NCBI GenBank assembly: GCA_012934845.2
Contig: WNNJ02000606.1
Location: 62,001-126,000 of the forward strand
Source: Pomphorhynchus laevis
Lineage: Eukaryota > Acanthocephala > Palaeacanthocephala > Echinorhynchida > Pomphorhynchidae
DNA: 64,000 bases
Reading direction: 5' to 3'
The notes below the pieces were generated by a model. It made no database searches, was not told the DNA's origin, and saw only the letters and a list, made by a program, of their open reading frames with translations. Position 1 is the first letter of the stretch; each line of letters opens with the position of its first letter. Position numbers and translations under genes: made by a program. Shown piece by piece: positions 31,181 to 44,267 of the stretch.

Positions 31181-32420
31181 CGAATTTTTGGACGGGTGTG
31201 GACAACTTGAAAATTTCCTTCGATGTTTCGGATGGAGAGAGATGTTTCGCCGTTTTCATCGTGACTGTGTTTTTGAATGCGGGCAGAAGATAGTTGAACG
31301 ATTTAGGGAGGGGTACGATCGGAGAAAAGCGAGTGGCTGAAGAGGACATGAGTTTGAATCGTTGGGAGAGGACAGAAGACGCGTGAGAGTAATGCTTGAA
31401 AACAATTTTTAGGCGAGGGACTGGGAAGGATTAGATTGAGAAGATTTATTTAGGCGGATGAATGCGACAGTAGAGATGTTGTTGAAAAAGGATGGTTCAT
31501 TCACAGGAACAAGCGACGAGAGGATAAATCTGAAGGCGAAAACATAGTGGTCGAGACATTCTTGTGGGGATAATGAGGTGGAAGGAGTGATATTAGTGAC
31601 GATGACGCAACGATCGCGAGAAGGAAGGCGTTTCCGTAAAGGAGGACGAGTGACGTGAGTGGGTGAGATCACGATAGGAGAGCTGGGAGTTGATGATATC
31701 AAGGGAGTAGGTTTAAGAGCGAAAGACAAAGAGGATTTGGATTATATAGAGGGTGGTGAGCGATGTGAGGAAATGTTATGAGTGGAAGGATTATGAAGGT
31801 TGGTGGAGGTGATTTTGATTGAGGGTAGTAGATTATTGAGAAACGAGACAGAAGGGAAGATACGGTGGTGTCGGGAACTGAAGACATGGGATTAGAAGAG
31901 CATGTGATGACAGGATCAGTGGATTGACAAAGGATATCAGAAACGACTGGGGTGGTTTGAATGGACACGTTAAGGGTTGATATATTCTTATGGGAGAAGT
32001 CGCGTATGAGTTTGTTGGCACAAAAGCCGCATAGGAAGTCTTCTTTAGAATTACTGTTGTCGCATGCGATTGTAGTCCAGACGCTGCAGTCGTGTGTCGA
32101 GCACTGTACTTGTAGTTGAGCACAGTTGATGTCGGTCGTAGCTGTCTTCTTACGTCCTCCCATCGACGTCCTTGTGTGTTAAAACTGTTAAATTTGCTGG
32201 ATTGATCTGGAACTGCATTGATCAGGAACTGGATTGATCTGAAACTGGATTGATCTGAAACTGGATTGATCTGAAACTGGATTGATCTGGAACTGGGTCG
32301 ATCTGGAACGGGATTGATCTGGAACTAGGTTGATCTGGAACTGGATTGATCTGGAACTGGATTGATCTGGAACTGGATTGATCTGGAATGTATGATTGTA
32401 AGTAATTAATTATCAAGATT
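30590..32420 (-). mobile_element. CR1-group LINE, copy 3 (5' half only)
   Basis: Leader, ORF1 and endonuclease of the CR1 family. ORF1 starts at 32163 (CSTHDCSVW, CGFCANK), then SRDRCVIVTNI (31409-31729). The endonuclease follows (30557-31180: LNSRS, TESRH, YRPG, GDFNIRLD). Sequence is lost before reverse transcriptase, at the point where a Naiad terminal motif begins. Loss of the 3' half is the reverse of normal LINE truncation, so this was a later deletion or rearrangement. Frame changes split ORF1. Confidence 0.82.
32214..32395. repeat. 16-bp minisatellite in the leader of CR1 copy 3
   Basis: About a dozen copies of ggaactggattgatct with small variants (gaaact, ggaacg). Copy 1 has only about two of these units (6008-6035) but an expanded 13-bp array closer to ORF1. 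Confidence 0.88.
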
Positions 32421-32965
32421 GTTGAAACTAGTGACGATCTGGAACTGAATTGATTGTGTGTTTAAGCTGTAAATATTTTTTGTGGTGTAAATATTTTTTG
32501 AGGTGAAAAATATTTAAATAAATAAATAAATAAAGATTTTAATAAATAAAACATGGTGAAAAATATAAATAACAGGTCAGTTACATAAAATCAAAGGAAA
32601 TAAACAATATAGCAAGTGAAGTCTTCTTCCGTGATCACGGCCTCAAATCCATGGAGATCTGAGCCTCCCAACCGATCGAACACGCCGCTTTCCGACTGAA
32701 ACACCCGGGGTCCTTCACCCCCCCCAAGAATCCAGTCGGTGCAGACTATGCTGGGTAAACGAGATACGAGGAGCTTAAGAAACCTTAGTCTTTGCTCTGG
32801 GAGACGTCCTCTCGAAATAGAAGACTAATCCCGAGATAGCCCAAGTGCCCCAAAGGCGCACCTGGGTTTTTCCTTTTAATGACAGATGCTAAGAACGTTT
32901 CAGGACCCACCTAGCTTTCTTCAGGATACGTTTAAGTCTATCCAGGTCAGCTTTCGCCGACCAGT

Positions 32966-33643
32966 TCACCAAAACGGTGAACCCAGGTATTTTACTCGAC
33001 TTGTGAAGCGAGGGAGTGGTTCAGAGGCAAATATGGAGGAGAGCGCAGAGAGTGCTAATTTCTTAAGTTTTTGTTTTGTTGTAGGGGTGCCATGAAAGAC
33101 GACCACCTGCGATTTTGCAGAGTTTAAAACAAGATTGGATTTGGGTAATTGGTCTTTTAATCTTAAAAAGAACCGGCTGATGTCAGAGACTACATCTTTG
33201 CACCTGTGTCCAGTAAACAGGGCTGTGGTGTCATCAGCGTACACCACTAGACGTTGTTCGCGTTTAAATATTTTAAATAGGTTAATGTAGGCAGCAAGAT
33301 ATAAGATAGGAGAAAGAGGTGAACCTTGAGGCACACCCGTAATGGGGTAGAACTGACGCGCATCAGGGTCGTCTTCATAGTAAAATCGCTTGGTAAACAA
33401 CAGGATCTCAACGCTGTTTACAATTCTCGCAGGTAACACGAGGGACCTGAGAGAAGAGATCACAGAGGGAATGGAGATTCGGTTAAATGCAGCAGAAAAG
33501 TCAAGGAAAACAGCAACAACAAGACGATGGCTGTTATCGCGACAAAACTGCTCCACCTCACCAACTGCTGAATGGACCGAGCGACCTTTGACGAACCCAT
33601 GAAAACCTGGAGGGATCATGAAAACCTGGAGGGAATGGGTCAC
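32966..33643 (-). pseudogene. LINE reverse transcriptase, partial
   Basis: 225 codons: FHGFVKGRSVHSAV, motif A VAVFLDFSAAFNRI, motif B ITGVPQGSPLSPILY, motif C LVVYADDTTALF, then NSAKSQVVVFHG and VKYLGSPF. Both catalytic regions are present, but the protein is broken before and after. The plus copy (44928-45521) is nearly identical. Confidence 0.85.
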
Positions 33644-34075
33644 AGATCTTTAGGGCATGAGCAGGATTTTTTCTTGGGAATAAAAACACGCTTACTTATA
33701 TTGATGCCTGCTACATCGTATGGGGAGGCTAAAAGCATGGTGACGGCCACCTTCCTTCTCTGATTTCCTGTCAAAAGCTGACAGACACGAGAAGAAAGTG
33801 GAGCGACGGATTTGGAGGTACCCGGAAGTGGACCTTAAGAGTTGAGAATATCCGTAACAGATAAATCCCTACTCCTGAAGTCACCCCAAAGCGGGATTGG
33901 TTGAGGAGATTGCGTGGATCTATAGTTGTGTAGGGCTAGTTACTCCTCTAATGCTTTTTCAAGGCCTATCTTACTTATCCAACCCATTGCCCTATCCTTC
34001 CAGCACACAAACTTCTCCTTCTTGAAAATCTTCCAAGATGAAGACTAATAAAGGTTAAGACGAGCAATACTCGCC

Positions 34076-34611
34076 CTATCCCTTTCCAGCTGATAATCTA
34101 TAACTAGTACTCCAGTATTCATTCGAGAAGGCCTGTCTGGCAGAAGCAAAGAGATTAGGAAGCTTCAGCAATTTGGCTAGGACCTTGAATTTTGTCGGAG
34201 TGGGATTGAATAAGCGACCTTTATTGGTAGTTGATAGAATCGCGGTAGCTTGCAAAAAGAGGTAGGTATTAAGTTCGGTTAAACTTTCATTTCCTATTCT
34301 GGGGAAGAGTTGGATAGCCGCCTGAAAGAAGCCCACTCTGATCGGATCAAAGTGAAACCTCCTTCTAAGCAACGTATCCTCCTCAATCCGCCAACGAATA
34401 AGGTCATGAGAGGTGGACTAATGTTGACGCGACTGCTCCGTACAGAGGGGTTTAAGCAACCACCTCGAGTGAAGCAGTATAATGTCGAGGATAGAATTTG
34501 TAGATTTTCAATGAAAGGTAGGGGAAGGTGGTTTGTAAATAAGATAACCTTTCCTAGCTCTGCGAAGTGCTGCGTTGATCCAACGACCAGTTCTGTCCTT
34601 GAAGTCTCCAA
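34076..34611 (-). pseudogene. LINE endonuclease end and linker to reverse transcriptase
   Basis: Two overlapping frames. The part reading RRFHFDPIRVGFFQAAIQ, IGNESLTELNTYLF and NPTPTKFKVLAKLLKLPN matches the plus copy at 44150-44440. The endonuclease core is broken. Confidence 0.65.
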
Positions 34612-35446
34612 GTATCAAGTCATAGCCGCTGTCAATAATACCATTCAGGAGGTCACGATTCTTGTGAATTTCCTCTGGACGAATGTAGACATTGGCTAGA
34701 CTGAGGCGTTTACCGTTCTTACTAAGTGAAACTACCAGACAAGACAGGGCTGGACATTAGTCGTTTAGCAGGAGGGATGACCTTAAAGAGCACTTAACTA
34801 AGTTCAAGAGTCCTTGAGATGAAGAGGAGTGAGGAGGGTTATGTACGGGGTATAGTGGGAACAGATATGCTTTGGAATAAATCGAGTAATGTCCTGGGGG
34901 AGACGGATAGACCGCGTCTCCTGAATGACTATAACATATGCATCTCTACCGGATAGAAGTCTAAGGGCAGAAGCACCTCCCGAATTCTACTGAAGGATAT
35001 TCAGTGAAAAAGGCCCACGAGTACTCTGCATTGTGATGGATTAGTTGGATGGGAGATTGCCTATCTAGACAGAGCTAGGTGCAGGAATGTTTCCCTTCCC
35101 TCCACTAGACCCACCTGGGGTAGGTACTTGCCCCTTGGCAACTTTATCTTCATTTCCCCGGCGCTGCTTCTGCTTCTCCATGAGTTTGCCAATTTTGATT
35201 GGGGGGATGGGATGAGCCGATGCCCCCTTTTATTTGAGGATTTCGCAATTTCTAAAGGAATCTCTTGTTAGAGCACAGAGTTAAAATCAGAGCAGTAATC
35301 ATGCCTTTGAGTTCCCTCTGAAATAAAGCCATTCTCTCGTCAACTATTTTTAGAAGATCGCTGTCGTTCAACCGAGTGGAAGCAACTGAAGCGAAGGAAT
35401 CAGGGACCGGCTTCACAACCTTGCTAACATTTAGGAACTTGTCTTT

Positions 35447-35848
35447 TTAAGCCTTGAAGAAGTAGCCCTTTTTGCTCCAGGCGGAATGAATCCCACCGCA
35501 GTTGGAGCAGTCTGGAGTGAAATCGGAGGAAAGAGAAGACTGAAGGGAGGGGCACTCCAACTTCCCACACCGCCCACAGAAAGACACCGCACTGCAGCTG
35601 GAGGCCCAGTGCCCCCATTTATGGCACCGCCTGCAGTGCGGGAAGGTAAATTTGTCTTTGTCAATCAAGCGGAAACGTAAGTTGAACCCCATAAACGGAT
35701 TATACCTGGAATTGGCCAGGATTTCTCCCTGTTCCACCGAAGTGGAGCTAAAGCCAACTAGTATCGGGTTACCATACTTGCTAGTGATTGAACGGAAATT
35801 AGTTAATTTCAAGGACTGTTCCAACAACTGTATGTCTGACTTATCCAT
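35447..35848 (-). pseudogene. LINE ORF1 (Gag-like) with zinc knuckles, partial
   Basis: 133 codons. CRRCHKWGHWASSC is a CX2CX4HX4C knuckle, followed by CGRCGKLECP and CSNCGGIHSAWSKK. This is typical of ORF1 in Jockey, I and R1 groups. The N-terminal part lies in other frames to 36303. Confidence 0.78.
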
Positions 35849-36329
35849 GTGACAGGGAAGGCCAGTGATTTTGACCGTCCCCTGTATCGGTTTTTCTAGT
35901 AGTTCTCCTAGATTGGAGAGTTCGTTGTGAAAAAAAAATTAAATATATTCTGCAGCCAATTCAGAAGAAGAGAATGAGATTTTTCTGAGTATCAAACAGT
36001 TTAACCGAATTGAATATTATTCTGTTTGGAAACGAGGCGCAGAACTTTCTGAGAAAAATGTTAAATAGCAGGTGCCTTTCTGTGGGCTTATTTATATTTA
36101 TAATTGCCAAATTCTTTAATTTGGAACAGGGGAAGGACCTCCCAATCTTGAACAACACACAAAACTTCACTTACCTCAGTTGTTGTAAATTCAGAAAGAT
36201 TTACCTTTTTACTGTCTGTATGAAACAGGTTAGATGTCATTTGAGCAGATTTTGAGTGCAAAACAGTATTCGTTTTATCAGCTCCGACGTTTACTTTTAG
36301 CATGTATAGTTCGTTTTTGAAAAATATTT

Positions 36330-36690
36330 TTAAAGAAGGTGTATATTGTGTGTTTAAGCTGTTAAAATTTTTGTTCTTGAAAATTTTAAAAGCTTAAAAT
36401 TTTAAAATTTTATGAAGCAGTTTGAAAACTTTTCTCAACCATCGGATCAACATCGCGATAGTTGATGTTCTGATCACAATTATTCAGATATAAAATGATA
36501 ATATTGACAGAAACTGTTTAATTTTATATGATCACTTACAACTAAGCACATCTACAACATACGAATATTGAGTTGTAGTCTTTCATACTTGTGGATGAAT
36601 CATCCATTCCTCGACACTGACTATGTTATCATATTTTTCAACGTTCTGTTTATAATAAATTGATTACCTTAATTACAATTACAATAAACA
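36330..36690. other. Short AT-rich interval between elements
   Basis: Contains an imperfect hairpin around gatcaacatcgcgatagttg. No gene. Confidence 0.4.
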
Positions 36691-36699
36691 CAATCAACT

Positions 36700-38204
36700 T
36701 TCCTTGTTTAACTAGTCCATCCACAGTCGTATCTTCCCTTCACACTGGAAATCCGCAATCGTTCGTCCCCTCCTTAAGAAACAATCGCTCGACCCCTCCC
36801 TTCCTTCTAGCTATCGCCCCATTTCACTACTCCATACTCTTTCTAAGCTCTAAGAACGCCTCATCTTAATACAGATCAACGCTTATCTCTCCTCATCCAA
36901 TCTATATCCTCCTTTCCAATCCGCTTTCCGCTCTAAACACTCCACAGAAATCGCATGCATTAAAGAGTACAACGACTTACTTATTTCTCGAGACAAGGCT
37001 CTATATAGTGTTCTCATCTCCCTCGACCTATCCTCCGCATTCGACATTGTCGACCACTCCGTCCTCATTTCTCGCCTTCGTTATGATTACGGCTTTTCTT
37101 CCTCCTCCGTAGCATGGTTCGCCTCATATCTATCCGACCGTTCCTTTCGCGTCTGTTCTAATTCATCATCCTCCCCTCCCATCCCTATTTTTTTGTGGGG
37201 TCCCACAAGGTTCAGTGCTAGGTCCCCTGCTTTTCTCTCTTCTGCTTGGCGATCTCTTTCCATTTATCAAACCTTACTCCTTTAACGTCATGCAATACGC
37301 CGATGACATCTTCATCTATGCTCATGCACCCGCACATCGCATACACGATATCGGCATTTCTGCCTCCAACTGTCTTTCTTCTATCTACAAACTTCTCTCC
37401 AAATCTCCATCTCGTTCTAAACCCCGAAAAGTCCAAAATAATGTGGATCCTCCCCCGTCAACCAAACATATCTCATCCCACTGTATATTTCGCCTCATCG
37501 ATCATCCCCATAGTCCACAATCTCACTTTCTTAGGCTTCCATTTCGATGATCACCTTTCCCTTAAACCCTTCGTCCGTGACAAGGTCCGCTCATCTAACT
37601 TAATTCTCCGTGACATCCGCCGTATCCGCCCCCTTATCGACTTCCGTTCTTGTATGTCTCTTCTTTTATCGCTTCTTTTCCCTAAAATCGATTACTGCCT
37701 TAGCCTTTTCACCAATTCTCCAAAATCCATCATCCTACCCCTACAACGAATAATCAACACCGCCGTTCGAGTGCTCTTTCGTCTCCGTCGCTTCGACCAC
37801 ACATCCACATATTTTGCCCAACTCTCCTGGCCCACCATCCACATCCGCATCAAACTCCGCCTTCTTCTCGTTACTTTTCGTCTCATCGCTGTCGGCTCCC
37901 CATCGTTCATCAACCTTCCTTTCTTAGACGATACTCGCCCCACCTCGCTTTCGCTTCGTTCATGTCATACCCTCTTACTCCACGTTCCTAATTACTCCAA
38001 CAACTACGGTATCCGATCCTTCCTCGTCGCCGCCTCACTCGCCTGGAATCAACTCCCTCTCGACGTCCGCCGCGCCCCCTCCTTTATCACATTCAAACAC
38101 CTCCTCCGTTCACACCTTCTCGACACCTGATTCACAGTTTTGTTTTGTTGTGGTCATGTAAGCGTGCGCTGGCACGCATTTACCACCTTAAAATAAATCT
38201 TTTT
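36700..38204 (+). mobile_element. CR1-group LINE, copy 4 (5'-truncated, young)
   Basis: Begins inside the reverse transcriptase fingers (ttgtttaactagtccatcca) and runs to the 3' hairpin (gtgcgctggcac) and aaataaatctttttt end. The C-terminal 294 codons are nearly identical to copy 1, so both jumped recently. Confidence 0.87.
37215..38130 (+). pseudogene. CR1 reverse transcriptase C-terminal part
   Basis: Motif B end and motif C (MQYADDIFIYAHA) in one frame (37215-37550), thumb and C-terminal domain in another (37246-38130: [41 protein letters not shown]). One frame change separates them. Confidence 0.85.
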
Positions 38205-41200
38205 TTAACTAAAGGTCGAACTAAGAATGATACTTTAAGGAATAAGCGGACGAAGGCTACAAGCGAAACAGCTTCTCACATGTTACTGAAAGCAGCAACG
38301 TTAATGGTAGTCAGCAGGTGGCTTGCGATATTCTCAAGTGTAACATTTGGAGGACAGTCTCTCTGTTAAATATGTTGCGGGACATATACACGATTAAAAA
38401 ATATATATGTGGATTTTTCTGTGCATCTAGTTATATGCAAATGGGATACGTTGATAGACAGGCGAGTACATCATCTGTTGATACTCGCGGTGAACACACT
38501 ATGGACGTATGCAAATTAGGTGTGGCTGATTCCGTACACGAATCGCAAAACTTTAAGTAACTAAATTGCCTGATAAACTTGAAGCTAGTATCGCATCTTC
38601 AACCGTAAGCTGTGATAGAACGAAAGTCCAAGAAATAACGTTTATATATCGCGACAAACAAAATTAGCATTTGAAGAACGGTTTATATAAAGCAGACACC
38701 AATGACTGGATTGTGCTGATTCAACTCAACTAGCGGGGAACAACAATTGTAAGAGTTCTAATGTATTTAGCTCATTACAGAATTATCATGAAACAACAAT
38801 GTCAATACGAAGTGAAGTCGATGTACAGTGTCTGCAATCCGTCAGCTATGGAGCTGCTGAGGGTTCTATCTCGAATGTAAATATAAAGAATAAGCTTATC
38901 CCAAAATCATGCAATTCACAATTCAAATCAGTTTCTGTATTTACAAGACCATATTCAAATAAATAACGTTAATTCTGAGAATCGTCGATTGGAGACGAAG
39001 AGAAATTATCTGACCTGGGCTCTATATATTCCAGCTATCAGTCAGTACAGTATCAAGTTTTTGGAATTGATCCGTCAATCAAATCGGCAATTCAGCAATT
39101 GAATTGCCGCACAACAACTTAAGTTGATTCGTTTTCAACGATAATGACAAAGCAAGTTGCCCAACGGAGTACGCTTTTCCGACGTTTGAAACACGACATT
39201 AAAGTTGATTGGCATATATGAATTAGTCTGATATATCCTAGCCCTTCTGATGATGTCACATCGATATTGCGTAACCTTAATAAGTTTGCTTCTAATAGGA
39301 ATGTTGTCGTAATGTGTAATCTCAACATACCTCATATTGATTGTCCATCTTACACACAGCGCTTGCAGTGTGATCTATACTCTGTTGACCGACTTAATAT
39401 AATAATCGCTCTGGATTTGACCCAGGCAATCCTTAAACCTACTCGTTTTTGTTAGGAGAGTATATCGATGTTAGATGTGTGCTTTTGACTTCTGCCGATC
39501 AGACAATATTGAACGTTGAGTACTTTACGCCTTTAGGTAATCTGATCACTGCATCCTCCTCATGGATTCCATACTGTCTCGCAAAACATTTTTCAAACGT
39601 CATTTTAGAACGTGTAAATTGCTTTCAAACAAATTTTGACTAGATCCGTCAATGCATAATCCACATTCACCGGCTTAATCCCTTATTAGTTGGGGTTGAG
39701 ACAGCGTGAAACCAGTTTCATTCCGTACTGTATAATTCGCTTATGCGATTTTCGCCTGGAGTACGGTCATTTATTGATAAACACGGTCAACCGTGGTTCG
39801 ATGGTGAACTTCGCATGGCTTTGAACGAGAAAAGGAAGTCATATACGGATTTCAAAAATTAGTTGATCAACTTTGAGATATCCGAAAGAATAATAAATTG
39901 TTTCACTATTCTTAAACGAATAAAAGCTGCCAATTTGAAAATAAGCTTGTAGACAAGTCGGTACACTACCCAAGTGTCTTGTTCAATTACGTCAATCCTA
40001 AAAGCCATTAAAGCAATGTCTCTTCAATCGTAAATAACGATGGCGAAACCGTAACAAATGAAGTCGAAATTGCCATTACATTTGATGGCTCATACGTGTC
40101 ATCTACCAATTACGAACATATTAATATGAATCATTCCCGCCGGATTATGATGGGTGATTGTTGCGTCTATTCTCAGTTGGCGATGTCTATAGTGAGTTGA
40201 AAAGAATCAAATCATCTGGTTCATTGTGTCCTGATCGTCTACCTGCTGTATTTTTGAAAAAGCTTGCGTGTTATATTGCGACACCTCTGTATCGAATATT
40301 TGTTGCCTTCATTCTGTACCGCCGGGTGGTCAATCCCTTTAGACTGTTAATTGTTACTCCACTGTACAAAAGGTGATAGGTCTTCGTCGAATTACAGACC
40401 GATCAGCCTGACCCATGTATGTTGCCGTTTGCTTGAAAGGATTGTGTGCAATCGTATCAATGATCGCTTGGAACATAATTTATTATTTTCTGACATACAG
40501 CATGGCTTTAGAAAGAACCGTTCCACATTTACAAATCTTCTTGTTGCACATGATGAGTGGTGACAAATCGTATACTGGTGTTGACGTTGATATTTTGTTT
40601 TTCGATTTTTTGAAGGCCATCGATTGTGTACACCACAACATCTTAATTTCTAAAATGCATTCACTCAAAATTGACCCACTGCTAGTCTCTTGGATTCGTG
40701 ATTTATATCGAACTGCTTTCTGCGGGTTTCCTTAAATGTAGTATCCTCAAAATGGGCTGGATATAATGTAGGAGTCCCACAAAGATCTTTACTTGATCCT
40801 CTGCTGTTCTGTATCAATGTCAACGATTTGCCTAATCTTTTAAATTCAGCTTCGTTGCTTTACGCGAACGACCTTAAAATATAGAAAGCAAATCGTTCAT
40901 CGTCAAATTCATGAAACCTCTAATCGGATATTGATATCGTGGAAAAGTGAGCTCACGACAATAATTTGTCGATTTTTTATATTTTTCTAAATATAAGACA
41001 TTTAGAATGCGCATAAAAAATAGAAAGTATCGGATTCATGTTCATTGTATTTTCTTGTTGGGAAATTATAGGCAATGTCGAACATATTAAGGACTTGGGA
41101 ATAATGTTATCAAACGACCTCTCCACTAAGCTTTATACGGATTACGTGTATGTTAAAGCTTTGCGCATGGTGGGTTTCTTACCCATACTTTTGAACATCT

Positions 41201-41700
41201 AGATTTGAGATCGCTCCGTCTATTAATATCTGCAGTTGTTCTGAGTCACTTTCTATATATATCACAGTGCATAAATCCCCGAACTGAAGCTGAAATAAAT
41301 AAACTCGAAAGGGTACTATGTCAGTCAACAAAGCTGTTCAGGCCATTAAGATCGTCGAGTTGTGCGAATAGATTAAAGACTCTGCGACTGCTTTTATTAA
41401 GACTGCTGTGACATATGGCTGATATGTGATTGGCGTTGCAGATCCTCAGAAATCCTGCGCATGCTCTTTGTGGCATATTTGATGTCCAGAATTCTTCTGA
41501 TCTGCGTGGGCACAAGTTTACTATTAGACATCACATACTCATCCACTCAAAGACTATATAATATTCCCGGGGAATTACCTCTCAATAAAATAGCTTAGAT
41601 GACACGATAATCAATTCGCAGACTACATGAATTTAAGCAATTCCTTAGAGGGCAAATAATGACTTATAGGTTTCGCTATATTCTTTTATCTTTTATATCT
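38205..41700 (+). mobile_element. Old LINE (CR1/Jockey-like), heavily mutated
   Basis: Scattered frames carry reverse transcriptase motifs: LYKRGDRSSSNYRPISLTHV (40351-40563), QHGFRKNRSTFTNLL, motif A VDILFFDFLKAIDCVHH. The C-terminal tail has a pattern like RGHKFTIRHH and a decayed WNSLP-like box at 41510-41640. Endonuclease-like sequence (CNLNIPHIDCPSYT) is at 39267-39455. No long frame survives. 38436-38520 is shared with 29309-29375. Confidence 0.65.
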
Positions 41701-41879
41701 TTAAAAATTTTAGTGTTTTTGCTGCGACTTTGAGCTTTTGCTCGTCTTGTTGTCTAAGATTAATATAATATGTCTCAGGATCGAGTTAACGATAATATTA
41801 GTGCGATAAGATGAGTTCTGAATAAAATATTCCATGCTAGCGATAAAAGATACTAGTAAAGATATTGTGGTTATACGTT

Positions 41880-42224
41880 TTTTTGATTTGGCTAGCGAAC
41901 TAAGTGTTCAATCATACCGCGATTGTTGAAGGTTGTGGTTGATACGTCAATTCATGCTAACAATGTATTTAGTCCAGGTCAACGTCTAGAAAAAACTCGG
42001 TCCGTATTTTGAGATATTTATCTTTTAATGGTCGCTTAAAACTGAAAAATGTTAAGAACATTTATAATAGACGCTGCACAAGCGTCTATTATTAAGCGAT
42101 AGTCAATGTCGACATGATACATTTTTCATAAAAATTGTATTTACAAATGCACGTAGTGAAGATAATAAGTTTGATGAAATTAGATATTGGATACGTTGTC
42201 ATGATGTCAATTTCTTTGGAGTTT
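41880..42224 (+). mobile_element. Old LINE endonuclease fragment, left part
   Basis: NKFDEIRYWIRCHDVNFFGV near 42160-42224 resembles the start of an APE endonuclease domain (DEI, H-V-F-GV-E). It is interrupted at the target-site duplication of the Jockey/I copy and resumes at 45997. Confidence 0.55.
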
Positions 42225-42243
42225 CATTTAAAAGTAGAAAACA

Positions 42244-42666
42244 ATGGTGAACAACATACAAGTGTCGAAGCTTCAAAGCTATAACGAATTTGCAGCAAAA
42301 ATCAACGATTCCGGACCTGTTAAGAGTATTATTTCTCAAGGCAAAAACAATTCAAACAAAGACTTAAAGGTTAGTGATCTTTTTCACTTATTTACCAAAG
42401 AGGCCGGAGTACTTCCTCCAATTCAAAAATTGCGAAACCTTGCAATTATCTCCTTCGTCAAGCCTCTTGAAAGACAAAAACTATTTAATCTATTCTTACG
42501 CGAGTTTACACAATTGTGTAAAAATCGAGTTATATTTAACTCTGTTCGTTATTTTGAAACATCAATAAGAATTTCGTTCATCACTGCCGATTTTCTGTAC
42601 GAATACGAAAATTTTTTTGAGAAGAACTTCACCCAAATAGGGAAGATTACTCTAAAGCCTATATAG
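42244..42666 (+). pseudogene. LINE ORF1 N-terminal part
   Basis: 140 codons from an ATG 19 bp inside the element. KLRNLAIISFVKPLERQKLF matches the minus copy. The zinc-knuckle half follows in another frame. Confidence 0.7.
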
Positions 42667-42916
42667 GCTTCTCTAAAAATAAATAATTCCCCCATGTTGG
42701 AAGAGGATGATTTACAGTCACTAAAAATGGCCTTTAATATTGACGATATTCATACAATTGAGTCTAAATTGGGTGAAGAATTGCATGTTGCCTTTTGTAA
42801 GGCTGACATTGACACTGCGCTCACTCTGTCGAAATCAGGCTCCACCCCTTTATGGGGTATAATTTGAAGTTTATGATAATAGATCACGATGACATGACGT
42901 ATCCCCATTGTAATGT

Positions 42917-43417
42917 ATGCATGCTTGGGGGCGCTGGGGATCGTCTTGCTCCTCCAAGCACATTTGTGGAGTATGCAGCTCTGAGCGTTGTGTCAGCTCG
43001 AATATAGGGGAGAAATGCGATGCTCCACCATGCTGTAGCAATTGTGCTGGCAGACATCCAGCCTGGTCGAGAAGCTGTGTTTTCTTCAAGGCGTACAGAA
43101 GTGCCTTTCCTGCCCTTCCCCCTTCAAAAGGTCCTTCTAGTTTTTCGGCTGTGTCGGCCTGCCCTGACAGAATGACTAATACAGATATATTGGATCTTTT
43201 GGCCTCCAATAAAAAGTCCATTTTGGCCCAGCTTAAACAGATGATAGCTCCTCTGGTTTCGCCCCTCTGTGTGGCTTATGAAGCGAAGCCTTTATCACCT
43301 GTTCCCCCTCCGAAGTCCAAGAATAGAGGGGCTTCGGAAAAGTCAGTGCCCCCCCCCAATGTAGGGAAACTAATTCAGCAGAAAGTTGCCTCAACGGGAA
43401 ATGAAAACATTGCCTAG
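42917..43417 (+). pseudogene. LINE ORF1 C-terminal part with zinc knuckles
   Basis: HAWGRWGSSC is the second half of a CCHC knuckle; CGVCSSERCV and CCSNCAGRHPAWSRSC follow. A Pro/Lys-rich tail comes before the ORF2 start. Confidence 0.75.
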
Positions 43418-43515
43418 GAGGCTCCGGCTCCGGATGGGGCTAGTGGCAGGAGGAGCAACCCTCCTGCACCTAGCTCTGTCTAGGTTGGCTGCCCCCGTCT
43501 GACTGATCTGCCACA

Positions 43516-44267
43516 ATGGTGAGTAAACCTGAGCCTTTTTCACTGGATATTCTTCAGTGGAATTCGGTAGGTGCTTCTGCCCTTAGAATTTTATCTGGTA
43601 GAGACGCATATGTTATAGTCCTTCAGGAGAGCGGTCTATCCGTCTCCCCCAGAACATTACTTGATTTATCCCTAAGCCCGTATATTCCCACTATACTCCG
43701 TACATAACCCCGCCTCACTCCTCTTCTTCTCAAGGAATTTTGATCTTAGTTCAATGTTCTTTAAGGTTCTCCCTCTTTCTAGATTACTCTTGTCCAGCCC
43801 TGTCTTGTCTAGTAGTTTCACTGGTTAAGAACGGTAAACGCCTCAGTCTATCCAATGTCTACATTCGTCCAGGAGAGATTCACAAGAATCGGGACCTCCT
43901 GGATGGGATTATCGATAGCGGCTATGACATGGTACTAGGTGACTTCAACGACAGAACTGGTCGTTGGATTAATGCAGCACTCCGCAGAGCCAGGAACGGT
44001 TATCTTATTCACAAACCACCGTCCCCCTCCTTTCATTGCACATCAACGAATTCACTCCTCGACTTATTACTGCTCCTTGAGAGGTGGATGTTAAAACCCT
44101 TCTGCACCGAGCAGTCGCGTCAACATCTGTTCATCTCTCATGATCTAATTCGCTGGCGGATAGAGGAGGATACGCTGCTTCGCAGGATATTCTGCTTTGA
44201 CCCAATTAGAGTGGCTTTCTTCCGAGCAGCTATCCAATGCTTCCCAGAATTGGAAATGAAAGTTTAA
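43516..44267 (+). pseudogene. LINE APE-type endonuclease in two frames
   Basis: First frame: LDILQWNSVG (catalytic Asn region) and VIVLQESGLS (catalytic Glu region). Second frame from 43740: VYIRPGEIH, MVLGDFNDRTGRW (Asp/Asn pair) and ISHDLIRW (His region). One frame change lies between 43707 and 43740. Confidence 0.8.

Larger units (their letters stand above)
32516..36317 (-). mobile_element. Jockey/I-group LINE, minus copy
   Basis: A 3.8-kb non-LTR element: zinc-knuckle ORF1, endonuclease, reverse transcriptase and a tail of ttta repeats. The candidate target-site duplication TGAAAAATATTT lies at 32504-32515 and 36318-36329. The sequence tgtgtgtttaagctgt is found just outside both ends (about 32449 and 36348). 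The left-hand flank is the leader of CR1 copy 3, so this LINE inserted next to or into it. Several frame breaks. Close relative of the plus copy at 42225-45980. Confidence 0.8.
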
